64,000 nucleotides of DNA from Clostridium sp. AM58-1XD (lineage in GTDB: Bacteria > Bacillota > Clostridia > Lachnospirales > Lachnospiraceae), in the NCBI RefSeq assembly GCF_003464085.1, contig NZ_QSDR01000016.1, positions 1 to 64,000 of the forward strand, read 5' to 3'. Every line of letters starts with the position of its first letter. Position 1 is the first letter of the stretch. The translations under genes and the position numbers were made by a program. Positions 18,661 to 27,343 of this stretch are shown piece after piece. The notes under the pieces were generated by a model, which did no database searches, was not told where the DNA came from, and saw nothing but the letters and a program-made list of their open reading frames with translations.

Positions 18661-18679
18661 TTTACACGGAAGGTGTAAA
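18661..18679 (-). promoter_or_regulatory. Operator-like palindrome upstream of the small coiled-coil gene
   Basis: TTTACAC-GGAAG-GTGTAAA is a perfect 7-bp inverted repeat about 55 bp before the start codon. The half-site recurs in the gene's terminator. Confidence 0.4.
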
Positions 18680-18843
18680 GTCTATTCAATTGTCATTATG
18701 CTCACCTTGAATGAAATTCCAATTTCCACCTACTAATCGTCTTATTTTCCTAAACTTACGTCCTAATAAGCGGATGCTACCCTTTCAACTATTATAGATA
18801 AGATTTAAAAATCTTGCCACTCATGCCTTTTTTGTCATTTTTG

Positions 18844-18917
18844 ACGCATATAAACAAAGCATCTGGGATTTCACCTCTTAAAAAGAATTCCACATGCAGA
18901 CTTTACTCTTTCTCATT
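18844..18917. repeat. IS30-end repeat, right arm
   Basis: Inverted partner of 17001-17074 (70 of 74 positions identical). It follows the stop of the IS30 transposase remnant and so marks the 3' end of that element. The gap between the small protein and this repeat (18680-18843) holds nothing I recognise. Confidence 0.8.
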
Positions 18918-18944
18918 TTCGACCTCTGCCTGCATGTTTTAATT

Positions 18945-19346
18945 CTACCTTTGTCTATTTTTTATAAGCGCCGGTGTCAATGTTACCCAATCCGCCTCAA
19001 TCTTCTTCAACTGCAGAAGTTCCAGCAGCTTATCTGAATTCAATAATTCCGTCAGTTCAAATGGTATTTGTCCATTCAAACAAAATTCCCTTACAGCATT
19101 CTGAGTACAGTCTTCCATCAAAAATATCAGCATTAAAGAACTGTTCCGGTTCCTGCCGTTTCTTTTGCGGGCTTTATATTTCACTTTTTTCGGAAGATCA
19201 ATGTTCCTGGCAGTGAAGACTCCCTTTTCGATATAATTATAAAGCGTTTTCACTGAGCATGGAATCTCTTCTCCGTGAGTCGCATAAATGTGGGCAATGG
19301 ATTGTCCCTGCCTCAGTAACGGAGTTAACAGGCAGTTCAGCTCAAC
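18945..19346 (-). pseudogene. IS30-family transposase, internally deleted
   Basis: The reading frame joins an N-terminal piece, LLTPLLRQGQSIAHIYATHG and CSVKTLYNYIEKGVF, directly to a C-terminal piece, FLMEDCTQNAVREFCLNGQ and KKIEADWVTLTPALIKNR. The DDE catalytic core between them is gone. The apparent Met at 19370 lies inside the terminator of the neighbouring gene, showing that the 5' end is also lost. It is non-functional. Confidence 0.8.
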
Positions 19347-19349
19347 AAT

Positions 19350-19404
19350 CAGAAAACACCATCGATCCAAGGCTTTTTGCCTTTCGGATTGATGGTGTTT
19401 TCTG
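19350..19404 (-). terminator. Long hairpin after the choline-binding gene
   Basis: A near-perfect 19-bp stem (CAGAAAACACCATCGATCC / GGATTGATGGTGTTTTCTG) is capped by a second small stem, AAGGC/GCCTT. It sits 13 bp past the stop codon and was probably the terminator into which the IS30 element inserted. Confidence 0.65.
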
Positions 19405-19417
19405 ATACACGTATTCT

Positions 19418-20146
19418 TTATCTGAGGGCGCTGCTCATGATCCCGTCAGTATCCATACCTGAAATTCTTCCGGCAAATACGATTAACTGAAGCCGATCCT
19501 GTGATATTCTCATATATGCGCGCATGCTGCCTGGTATTCCCTGAATTGTATTGTCCTGATAGGTATAGCAGTACCATGTTCCTGTAGGTAACTGCTTCAC
19601 GGCTTTTTCTCCCGCATTTCCAACCTGAGAACGCATCAACTCGTCCAGCACCTGTTCCTGATAATCATCTATAAACTGTGCGGCCTCTCCGCTGAAAAGT
19701 TCCTGGCTCATAAGTCCGATTAAGATGGTCTCGTCCCCATTGCTGTAATAATTCGATCCGTCGCTTGAAGAGTCAAATGTAAAACCGGAAGGAACAGTAA
19801 ATGTCAGATTATCAAATGCAACTGTCTCCTGTCCGCTTCCCTGAGACTGTGTATCCGCCTGAGCTTCTGTCCCCTGTGTCTGCACTACCCCGTCTATGAC
19901 CCATGCTCCACTCTCGTCCACCGTGTAACCGTCCGGCGTCTGTGTTCCCTTCAGGCAATAGCCGTCCGGCATGAAATAATAGCACTTCCCGTCCACCCAG
20001 TTCCATCCGTTATTCAGATAGCTTCCGTCGTCGTTCTGGTACCACCATCCCGTTCCGTCCTGCTGCCACTGGCCTGCAAATGCTGTCATGCTCATAGCCG
20101 CTGTCATAAAACATACTGCAATTCCTGTTATAATTCCTTTTTTCAT
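19418..20146 (-). CDS. Secreted choline-binding (GW-repeat) surface protein
   Basis: A 242-aa protein with a signal peptide (MKKGIITGIAVCFMTAAMSM, cleavage near AFAG). Two cell-wall-binding repeats follow (GTGWWYQNDDGSYLNNGWNW and KCYYFMPDGYC) and a PDGYTVDESGAWVID unit. Then comes a Gln/Thr linker and a C-terminal domain of about 135 residues without recognised motifs. The repeats should attach it to choline- or similarly decorated wall polymers. A GGGGAC site precedes the ATG. It is transcribed alone. Confidence 0.8.
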   Translation of the reverse strand: MKKGIITGIAVCFMTAAMSMTAFAGQWQQDGTGWWYQNDDGSYLNNGWNWVDGKCYYFMPDGYCLKGTQTPDGYTVDESGAWVIDGVVQTQGTEAQADTQSQGSGQETVAFDNLTFTVPSGFTFDSSSDGSNYYSNGDETILIGLMSQELFSGEAAQFIDDYQEQVLDELMRSQVGNAGEKAVKQLPTGTWYCYTYQDNTIQGIPGSMRAYMRISQDRLQLIVFAGRISGMDTDGIMSSALR

Positions 20147-20278
20147 GTCCCGTCCCCTTTTCTTTTTTGGTTATGTTTATATCACTAGTATATCCCTTTC
20201 AGGACGGACAGTCAAACAGAAAAATAGCACTTATCTTGCAAGAGTTTTACGTGAAATGCCGCCTGTGAACAGCAACAA

Positions 20279-21184
20279 TTAAATATCGGCCGCTTTTCTC
20301 TTCGCATCTTCAATTATAAACTTCAGTTTCGCCCTGTCTTCTTCCGGCATTGGAAGGAGCGGTTTTCTTGGCGTACCGCCGCTGCAGCCGACCATCTCCA
20401 TAGCAGCTTTCAGCCCTGGAATTCCCCACCGGCCTGTAACCGCCGTATTTGCCTCGATCAGAGCAAGCTGTAGTCTGGAAGCCCGTTCCGTCTCTCCCGC
20501 TTTGGAAAGCTCATAGAGCTTCACGCATTCATCAGGAAGGACGTTAGCCAAAGCCAGTGTTCCTCCGGCGCCTCCCGCCGCAATTGTCGGGAACAGGAAG
20601 CTTGCGCTGCCGGCAAAAACGGCAAAGTCCTCCGGCGTATCCCGGATAATCTCCATGATCTGTACAATGTTGCCTCCGGAATCTTTTACGCCAATAATAT
20701 TCGGGTGTTTTGCCAGCGCCGCAACGATTGCTGAAGACAGATTGATTCCAGAATTGCCCGGCATGTTGTAAAGAACGACCGGAATCGGACTCTGGTCAGC
20801 AACTTCCGTATAAAAAGCCTGAATGACCCGGTCTGTCTGCATCGCTTTTTTATAGTAATTCGGGCTGATCACAAGAGCCGCTTTTGCTCCTGCTTTTGCC
20901 GCATATTCACACAGTTCGATCGTATCTCTCGTCGTCTCGCAGCCGGTGCCCGCAATCACGGACTTTTCCGGTCCGATATTCTGACAAACGAGATCGATCA
21001 TTTCTCTTTTCTCTTCCGGATTCAGGAATACGAACTCACCGTTTGAGCCCATTACGACGATGCCGCTCAGTCCGGTGCCGTTCCAGAACTTTACGTTTTC
21101 CGCCATTTTATCTTTATCCAGGTATTTTCCATCATCCGTAAATACGGCCGGCGCCGGTGCATAAATTCCTTCTAACTTCCACAT
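20279..21184 (-). CDS. DapA-superfamily aldolase, 4-hydroxy-2-oxoglutarate aldolase-like
   Basis: A 301-aa class I (Schiff-base) pyruvate aldolase/lyase of the DHDPS family. The catalytic Lys is in IIGVKDSGGN and the Tyr in VVLYNMPGNSG. From memory, several blocks resemble mitochondrial HOGA1 more than true DapA: VMGSNGEFVFL, AGTGCETT, SPIPVVLYN and RWGIPGLK. HOGA1 cleaves 4-hydroxy-2-oxoglutarate to pyruvate and glyoxylate. As the last gene of the sigma-54 operon, it would cleave the 2-keto acid made by the UxaA-type dehydratases. The exact substrate is inference. Confidence 0.8.
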   Translation of the reverse strand: MWKLEGIYAPAPAVFTDDGKYLDKDKMAENVKFWNGTGLSGIVVMGSNGEFVFLNPEEKREMIDLVCQNIGPEKSVIAGTGCETTRDTIELCEYAAKAGAKAALVISPNYYKKAMQTDRVIQAFYTEVADQSPIPVVLYNMPGNSGINLSSAIVAALAKHPNIIGVKDSGGNIVQIMEIIRDTPEDFAVFAGSASFLFPTIAAGGAGGTLALANVLPDECVKLYELSKAGETERASRLQLALIEANTAVTGRWGIPGLKAAMEMVGCSGGTPRKPLLPMPEEDRAKLKFIIEDAKRKAADI

Positions 21185-21202
21185 AGATATGTTCCTTCCT
21201 GA

Positions 21203-22277
21203 CTACTGTCCCATTGCATCCTTATACGGTTCCATTTGTGCCCACATATCATCCATATAAGTCTGAACTTCTTCGTACGGTACAAATGCCGGCTCTACAA
21301 AATATGCTTCTGAAATATCTTTTACATAATCTTCATTCTTCTGGATATTCGCTACTGCATCAGACATCTTCTGAAGGATTGCAGAATCTGTTCCCTTAGG
21401 GAATGCGATAAAATATGCGCGTTCTGCGTCGGAGTCCGTCATCCCCAGCTCTGTAGATGTAGGTACGTCCGGGAAGTTCTCATTTCTTTCTTTACCGGTA
21501 GTCATTAAAGGAATGATGTCTCCGTTATCGATGTACTGCTTAAATACGCCGTAGCTGTTTACCGCCAGATCCACCTGATCTCCCAGCAAAGCAGGAATCA
21601 TGGCGGAAGCGCCTCCTGCGTCTACAGGGTTGACTTCAAATCCTCCTGTCTTCTCCATTTTGCACAGAGTAAAATATGAGAAACCGGATATTGTGGTGGC
21701 ACAGGAATATTTGCCTGGTTCTGCTTTCGCCTTCTCCAAGAAATCAGCGGCATCCGTAATTCCCAGATTCTTTCTTGCGCACAGTACATTCGTATTGTCT
21801 ACAACGCCGATGCATGCGATATCGAAGCTGTTCTGATCCAGATCCGTAGCTCCCAGCAGTTTGTTCGTATACATGTTTCCTGTGTGATAGAATAAAATCT
21901 TATAGCCGTCGTTCTTGGCGTCAGCTACGCTCTGAGCACCTACCGTGCCGCCGGCTCCTTCCGTATTGATAATCGTAACCGTCTGTCCGAGTTCTTTTTC
22001 CAGATATTTCGCATACGTTCTCGCATAAAAGTCGGTATCTCCGCCAGCTTTAAACGGCACCACCATCTCGATCGTTCTCTCCGGCCAGCTCGTTTCCGCT
22101 GCCTGAGCGCCGTCTGCACTTTCTGCTGTGTCAGATGATCCTTTGGCCTCGGTAGTCTCAGCAGCAGGCGCTGTGCTCTCCGCTTTTCCACCGCCGCTTG
22201 ATCCGCAGCCTCCAAGTGCAGCCACTGTCAGCCCCATTGCCCATTGTTAATGCCAGTCCCTTTTTAAATCTCTTCAT
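21203..22277 (-). pseudogene. TctC-family substrate-binding lipoprotein, one-base frameshift in the signal peptide
   Basis: This is the extracytoplasmic receptor of a tripartite tricarboxylate transporter. The lipobox is at LGGCGSSGGG, followed by a low-complexity linker and the TctC fold, with WPERTIEMVVPFKAGG at its start and the conserved GAGGTVGAQSVADAK. The start codon region MKRFKKGLALTM (ATG at 22275-22277, GGAAGGA upstream) and the lipobox are in different frames. The shift is an extra base in the CCC at 22240-22242; removing one restores ALTMAMGLTVAALGGC and 357 aa. Homopolymer position suggests a sequencing error. It belongs with the TctA and TctB genes upstream in the operon. Confidence 0.85.
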
Positions 22278-22346
22278 GTTTTTTCCTTCCCTTCTTAAAA
22301 ATGATTTATAGTTAATAAATAAAACACCTGTTTATGGTCTTCAGAC

Positions 22347-23525
22347 CTACTTTCTTCTCGCAATACAGAACAGATCGTCCGCACCCATTTGTTCGGCCTT
22401 TGTGGCTTCTCCTTCCGCCACTTTTACCACAAGTTCAAACAGCTCTTTCCCCTTTTCCTCGATGGAAGCTTCCCCGGAAATGATTTCTCCTGCATGAAAA
22501 TCAATATTTGCCTTCATCCTGTTGTAGCAGTAGTCATTTCCTGTTATCTTGATTACCGGAACAAAAGGAAATCCTGTCGGCGTCCCACGTCCTGTTGTAA
22601 ATGCAGCAATCTGGGCGCCGCAGCCCACCATTCCGGTCACCACTTCCCCGTCCTGGCTCTCGTATTCCATCATATATACTCCGGCCTTTTTCTCTTTTGG
22701 AGGCACCGCATAGTCCAGGACATCCACGATCGGGGCCGTTCCTGATTTGTGAACCCCTCCCAGGGCCTTTTCCACAACAGAGCTGACGCCCCCGTCAAAA
22801 TTCCCAGGTGAAATCAGTTCGTTTCTTCCAGGAAATCTCAGATCACAGCCGCTTCTTAGAACCTCTTCGATAGTTGCAACAGAACGGCGTATTTTCTCTG
22901 CGACCTCCCCGCTTACCGCACGTCTTGCCAGAATGTCCTCCGTCCCCAGCAGTTCATTCAATTCCGAAAGGATCGTGCTTCCACCTTCCTTCACAAGGAG
23001 ATCGGACATCTCCCCAACAGATGGATTTGCAGCCAGTCCGCTGGTTGCATCCGTCCCGCCGCATTTAAGCGCAACAGTCAGTTCGTCCAGTCCGCATTCC
23101 TCTCTTTTGAGAGAATCGGCATATTTCTTCATCTCTTTGACAATCAGAACCCCTTTCTCTATAGTCTGAAAAGCGTCGCCTACTTCCTGGATTACCAGCT
23201 TTTCCACCGGCTTTTTGCTGGCTTTTATTCCTTCATACAGCTCTTCCGGACGGAATCGTTCACACCCCAGCCCTACAACCAGGACAGCTGCGATATTCGG
23301 GTGCCTGCCCATGGCAATCAGCGTTCTGGCCGTCAGTTCAAAGTCAAATCCTACCTGGGTACATCCTACCGGATGATGGAGCGCAATTATGCCGTCATCT
23401 CCTGCCCTTCTGGCAATCAGCTCCGCCGTCCTGTTGGCGCAGAACACAGAGGGGATAATCGCTACATAATTGCGCACGCCCACCGTGCCGTTCTCTCTTC
23501 TGTACCCCAGAAATTTTCTGCCCAT
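22347..23525 (-). CDS. UxaA-family dehydratase/lyase, large subunit (copy A)
   Basis: A 392-aa protein of the UxaA/GarD/SuyB C-terminal type. These iron-dependent enzymes dehydrate sugar acids such as altronate and galactarate, or desulfonate sulfolactate. It opens with FLGYRRENGTVGVRNYVAII and carries the conserved HHPVGCTQ, CGGTDATSGLAANP, GGVSSVVEKALGG and TGRGTPTGFPFVPVIKITGN segments. A separate SAF-domain small subunit lies just upstream (23559-23812), as in SuyA/SuyB-like pairs. The second large subunit at 25923-27101 is roughly half identical by eye. Confidence 0.82.
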   Translation of the reverse strand: MGRKFLGYRRENGTVGVRNYVAIIPSVFCANRTAELIARRAGDDGIIALHHPVGCTQVGFDFELTARTLIAMGRHPNIAAVLVVGLGCERFRPEELYEGIKASKKPVEKLVIQEVGDAFQTIEKGVLIVKEMKKYADSLKREECGLDELTVALKCGGTDATSGLAANPSVGEMSDLLVKEGGSTILSELNELLGTEDILARRAVSGEVAEKIRRSVATIEEVLRSGCDLRFPGRNELISPGNFDGGVSSVVEKALGGVHKSGTAPIVDVLDYAVPPKEKKAGVYMMEYESQDGEVVTGMVGCGAQIAAFTTGRGTPTGFPFVPVIKITGNDYCYNRMKANIDFHAGEIISGEASIEEKGKELFELVVKVAEGEATKAEQMGADDLFCIARRK

Positions 23526-23558
23526 TTTTATTCCCCCTGCTCCATTTTTCTACCTCTG

Positions 23559-23812
23559 TCACATCCCATATTGTGGTTGTGAATCCAGGTTCTTCGGGAC
23601 TGCCTCCTTCATATATCCGATCTCTTCCCCGTATTTATACACCGGCTGTTTGGCTTCGTAATCTACAGTAGCCACTTTATGGGCAAATTCAACATCCTCC
23701 AGCAGAGTGATCACGCCCCTGGCGTCTCGATCGTATCTCCTTTAAATGCATTCTCCAGAACAACGGCTACTGTATCTTTTTCCGGATTTATCACCAAACA
23801 TCTTCTTACCAT
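23559..23812 (-). pseudogene. SAF-domain small subunit of a UxaA-type lyase, one-base frameshift
   Basis: The two frames join to an 84-aa protein: MVRRCLVINPEKDTVAVVLE, then GVITLLEDVEFAHKVA, then VYKYGEEIGY. This is the SAF-domain pattern of UxaA N-terminal regions and of free-standing SuyA-like subunits. The frame breaks at 23714-23718, where four C are present and five would restore ETPGGVITLL. The ATG follows AAGGAGGAAAAATC. It lies between tctA and the copy-A large subunit and presumably pairs with the latter, perhaps also with copy B, which has no small subunit of its own. Confidence 0.8.
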
Positions 23813-23840
23813 GATTTTTCCTCCTTAACCGGCATTGTCT

Positions 23841-25358
23841 TTAGACGGCCGCCTCACTTCTTTTTTTCTTCATTGCTTTTACATTTTTATATATAGTCAG
23901 GATCACAGAGATCATCGCTATCGCCAGAAACAGCCCGGATATCGGTCTCGTAAAGAATGGAACATAGCTTCCCTTGGAAGTCATCAAAGCCCTTCTGAAA
24001 TATGTCTCTACCGTTGAACCGAGAATAAATCCCATAATCAGCGGAGCAACCGGAAGCTTCAGTCTGATGAATATGTATCCCACTATTCCAAAGGCAATTA
24101 CGATAAACGTATCAAATACACGGCTGTTAAGACCAAAAGCCCCCACAATACAGAGTACAAATATAATCGGAAGCAAAATGTGTTTCGGAGTCCGAAGCAT
24201 CATGACAAAAGCCCGCAGTCCGAAAAATTCTTCAAACAGCATCACCACATTTGCGATCAGCATAGCTGCAAATATTCCATAGACAAAAACGGGTTCCTGC
24301 TTAAACAGCAGCGGTCCCGGAACAAGTCCGTGTATCATCAGCCCTCCCAGCAGCATGGCCGTTGCCATATCTCCCGGAATGCCCAGGGTAAGCAGAGGAA
24401 TCATTGCTCCTCCGACAGAGGCGTTATTCGACGTTTCCGTTGCCACCACGCCGTCGATAATCCCTGTTCCGAATTTTTCCGGATGTTTGGACTGATTTTT
24501 AGCAACCGTATAGGCGATCAGATTCGATGTGGAACCGCCAAGCCCCGGCAGTATGCCAATTCCTAAGCCGATCAGCGCAGAGCGGACGGCGTTTGGTATC
24601 TGTCCTACCCCTTCTTTCACAGAGAAGCCAAATCCCCTGGTGCCCTTTGTCGTGATCCGAAGCACTTCTGCCTTTCCTGTCTTTCTTGAGGTTTCTGCCG
24701 TCGTCATAATTTCACTTAATGCAAACATTCCGATCAGTACCGGCAGAATATCCAGACCGGCGCTCAGCTGTGTGCTTCCAAATGTAAACCGGGGAGCTGC
24801 ATCGATCGGAGCGAGGCCTACGGTGGCCAGCATGATCCCGAATACGCCCGACAGCAGTCCTTTTATCATGGAATCACTGGACAGAGAGGCAATCATCGTC
24901 AACGAAAAAACAGCAATTGAAAAGTACTCATAGTCTCCAAACCTCAAAGCCAGATTTGCCAGGTTTGGTGCGATAAAAATCAGCGCAATAATGCTGACAA
25001 GCGTACCGGCGAATGAAAAGAACACACCGATTCCGAGAGCCTTGATCGCCTCCCCTTTCTGCGTCATCGGATACCCGTCAAAACAGGTTGCAACTGACGA
25101 CGGCGTCCCAGGCATTTTTAACAGAATTGCTGAAATTAAGCCTCCGGATACACCGCCTATGTAGATCGAAACCAGCATGGTCATTCCCATAATCGGAGTC
25201 ATGCTGTAAGATACCGGCAGAAACAGTGCGATTGCCATAGTCGCGCTCAGTCCTGGAATCGAGCCGAATATGATGCCTGCCGCCACACACAGGATAATAA
25301 TCATAAATCCTGACGGCGTGCAGATCGTTCCCAAACCGGCTGCCAAAGATGATATCAT
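23841..25358 (-). CDS. Tripartite tricarboxylate transporter, large membrane subunit TctA
   Basis: A 505-aa permease with about twelve membrane segments. The family hallmarks are GIIFGSIPGLSATMAIALF near the N-terminus, GGVSGGLISAILLKMPGTPS, and the second repeat GILPGLGGSTSNLIAYTVAK with NNASVGGAMIPLLTLGIPGD. It imports carboxylates using ion gradients together with TctB and the TctC receptor. A short C-terminal charged tail ends the protein. It is third in the leftward operon, 61 bp after tctB. Confidence 0.93.
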   Translation of the reverse strand: MISSLAAGLGTICTPSGFMIIILCVAAGIIFGSIPGLSATMAIALFLPVSYSMTPIMGMTMLVSIYIGGVSGGLISAILLKMPGTPSSVATCFDGYPMTQKGEAIKALGIGVFFSFAGTLVSIIALIFIAPNLANLALRFGDYEYFSIAVFSLTMIASLSSDSMIKGLLSGVFGIMLATVGLAPIDAAPRFTFGSTQLSAGLDILPVLIGMFALSEIMTTAETSRKTGKAEVLRITTKGTRGFGFSVKEGVGQIPNAVRSALIGLGIGILPGLGGSTSNLIAYTVAKNQSKHPEKFGTGIIDGVVATETSNNASVGGAMIPLLTLGIPGDMATAMLLGGLMIHGLVPGPLLFKQEPVFVYGIFAAMLIANVVMLFEEFFGLRAFVMMLRTPKHILLPIIFVLCIVGAFGLNSRVFDTFIVIAFGIVGYIFIRLKLPVAPLIMGFILGSTVETYFRRALMTSKGSYVPFFTRPISGLFLAIAMISVILTIYKNVKAMKKKRSEAAV

Positions 25359-25419
25359 AGATTTTTCCTCCTTATAATGTAATGGATTTCCTGAACAGTT
25401 ATGATTTCTTTCATGCCCT

Positions 25420-25902
25420 CTATAAAATTCCCGTCAGAATTCCTGATGGAAGCATCAAGTGCAGGCCATTTCTGAACAGAAAATAGATAATTGCCGAAGC
25501 AGCGATCGATATGACCACATAAAGAACCGGCTTCTGTTCTCCCTGGGGGCAAAGAACTGCCATCTGCGCCGTCATATAGAGAATCGAACTGATCAAAAAT
25601 CCTACCGGTTCCAGAAGCATGACATAGATGAGCGACAGCGCAAATGTCATAATGACGCACCTATAGTCTTTTCTCTCCTCTGTTTTACCGTTTTCTGCCA
25701 ACTTCATTTTCTTCAGAGCCTGATAGATCTGACAGAAAGACAGGATAATCAGCCCTGTCACACAGATTTTAGGAAAAAAAGCGGAATTAATTAATGATAT
25801 CTTTGTCAGCTTTATCCTCGGTATCTGCGAAGCATAGACAACTGCGATTACAAGGAAAAAAACACCTGCAAACAGATCCCCCATATTCTTCTTTACTTTC
25901 AT
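25420..25902 (-). CDS. Tripartite tricarboxylate transporter, small subunit TctB
   Basis: A 160-aa protein with four membrane helices, the size and topology of TctB. Helix 1 begins GDLFAGVFFLVIAVVYASQ and the last helix is near YVVISIAASAIIYFLFRNGL. TctB assists TctA and is poorly conserved in sequence, so its identity rests mainly on topology and on its place directly before tctA. Start ATG is behind GAGGAGGATT. It is 20 bp downstream of the copy-B lyase gene. Confidence 0.85.
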   Translation of the reverse strand: MKVKKNMGDLFAGVFFLVIAVVYASQIPRIKLTKISLINSAFFPKICVTGLIILSFCQIYQALKKMKLAENGKTEERKDYRCVIMTFALSLIYVMLLEPVGFLISSILYMTAQMAVLCPQGEQKPVLYVVISIAASAIIYFLFRNGLHLMLPSGILTGIL

Positions 25903-25922
25903 AAATCCTCCTCCTCGTTTCT

Positions 25923-27101
25923 TTATACATTGTGTCGTGTTATGCAGAACAGCTCGTCATGGCCGAGTATCTCTGCTTTTGTCTTTTTCTTTCCGTCTGC
26001 TACGGAAAGCAGATATTCAAAAATTCTGTTTCCTTCCTGGGCAATTGTCTCTCCCTTTGAAATAATTCCCCCTACGCATAGATCGATATTTTCTTTCATT
26101 TTTTCGAAAACCTCTTCATTTCCAGTTACCTTTACGACCGGAACAAAGGGAAATCCAGTAGGCGTACCACGCCCCGTTGTAAAGACGATAATCTGTGCGC
26201 CGCAGCCTACCTCTCCTGTGACCACATCCCCGTCCTGTCCTGTAGGCGCGTCCATTAAGAACAGTCCTTTCTGACCGTCTGAAGGAGGGACGGAATAATC
26301 AATGACATCTCTGAACTGGGATGATCCTGATTTGTGAACTCCTCCTAGCGCTTTTTCCACCACAGAACTGACTCCTCCGTCAAAATTACCTGTGGAAATC
26401 AGGGCGCTTCTGTTTTCAAATTTCTTAACGGTACTGATCTCGCTTAAATGGCGTTCTGTTTTTGCAATACAGTCCCTGATCTTCTGCGATACTTCCTCAT
26501 TTACTGCTCTGGATGCCAGAATGTGTTCCGTTCCCAAAAGCTCTGTTATTTCTGAAAGCAGAACGCTTCCTCCATTTTCCGTCACCTTGTCGGACATCGC
26601 TCCTACAGCCGGGTTCGCCGCTATTCCGGAGGTGGCGTCCGTTCCGCCGCAGTTCAGGCCGATCATCAGTTTTGAAACGGGACACGGCTCTCTGTCCATC
26701 GCGTTCAGCTCTTCCGCAAATCCCTTAACAATTCTCACGCCTTTTTCAACTGCCTTCAGCGTATCTCCTTCTTCCTGGATCAGAACCATTTCGGCAGGTT
26801 TTCCCGTCTTGCGGACCCCGTCCAAAAATTCCTTGGCTGTAAACCGCTCACATCCAAGGCCTACGATTAAAACGGCTCCCAGGTTTGGATTACAGCCCAT
26901 TCCAATCAGCGTTCTCGCCGTTATCTCCAAATCCTCTCCGATCTGGCTGCAGCCCACCGGATGTCTGAGACAAACGGCCCCCTCCACCTGACTGGCAATC
27001 AATTCTGCTACTTTATTTGCACAGAATACGGACGGAATTACTCCTATATAATTTCTTACTCCAACCTGGCCGTCCGGCCTGCGGTATCCCATAAAATGCA
27101 T
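25923..27101 (-). CDS. UxaA-family dehydratase/lyase, large subunit (copy B)
   Basis: A 392-aa paralogue of the copy-A protein and the first gene of the operon. It has the same blocks: MGYRRPDGQVGVRNYIGVIP, LRHPVGCSQ, CGGTDATSGIAANPAVG, GGVSSVVEKALGG and TTGRGTPTGFPFVPVVKV. The putative Fe-binding cysteines are retained. Two large subunits in one operon suggest either two related substrates, such as stereoisomers, or a heteromeric enzyme. The ATG follows AGGAGG, and a sigma-54 promoter lies about 80 bp upstream. Confidence 0.82.
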   Translation of the reverse strand: MHFMGYRRPDGQVGVRNYIGVIPSVFCANKVAELIASQVEGAVCLRHPVGCSQIGEDLEITARTLIGMGCNPNLGAVLIVGLGCERFTAKEFLDGVRKTGKPAEMVLIQEEGDTLKAVEKGVRIVKGFAEELNAMDREPCPVSKLMIGLNCGGTDATSGIAANPAVGAMSDKVTENGGSVLLSEITELLGTEHILASRAVNEEVSQKIRDCIAKTERHLSEISTVKKFENRSALISTGNFDGGVSSVVEKALGGVHKSGSSQFRDVIDYSVPPSDGQKGLFLMDAPTGQDGDVVTGEVGCGAQIIVFTTGRGTPTGFPFVPVVKVTGNEEVFEKMKENIDLCVGGIISKGETIAQEGNRIFEYLLSVADGKKKTKAEILGHDELFCITRHNV

Positions 27102-27180
27102 ATATACGCGTCCTCCTTTTCCTCATATGGAACACAGAATCATTTCAACTTCCCTCTCCGTTTCCTTATCTATGTATAAA

Positions 27181-27195
27181 GCAATTTTCATACCA
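27181..27195 (-). promoter_or_regulatory. Sigma-54 promoter of the catabolic operon
   Basis: Reading leftward, TTGG-TATG-AAAA-TTGCTTT matches the sigma-54 -24/-12 layout: GG and GC are at the right distance (TGG-N8-TTGC). Only the C and A following TGG deviate from consensus. It lies 80 bp before the copy-B lyase gene and opposite a divergent sigma-54 activator, which makes the assignment strong. Confidence 0.8.
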
Positions 27196-27280
27196 ACTTC
27201 TAACTGTCTGAAAAAAAGGCCGTTTTAACTGCTGTGACAGATATCAGTCTCATGGTTTTGTTTCATTTTGAGATTATATG

Positions 27281-27309
27281 TTGCAATATAAGACAAATCG
27301 CCTTATACT
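27281..27309 (+). promoter_or_regulatory. Sigma-A promoter of the regulator gene
   Basis: TTGCAA and TATACT with a 17-bp spacer, 35 bp before the TTG start at 27344. The -35 box is itself a TTGCAA palindrome inside an AT-rich dyad. That could double as an activator site for the divergent operon. Confidence 0.65.
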
Positions 27310-27343
27310 TGTATTATGACTTATCATTTAGGGAGGGGTACTC

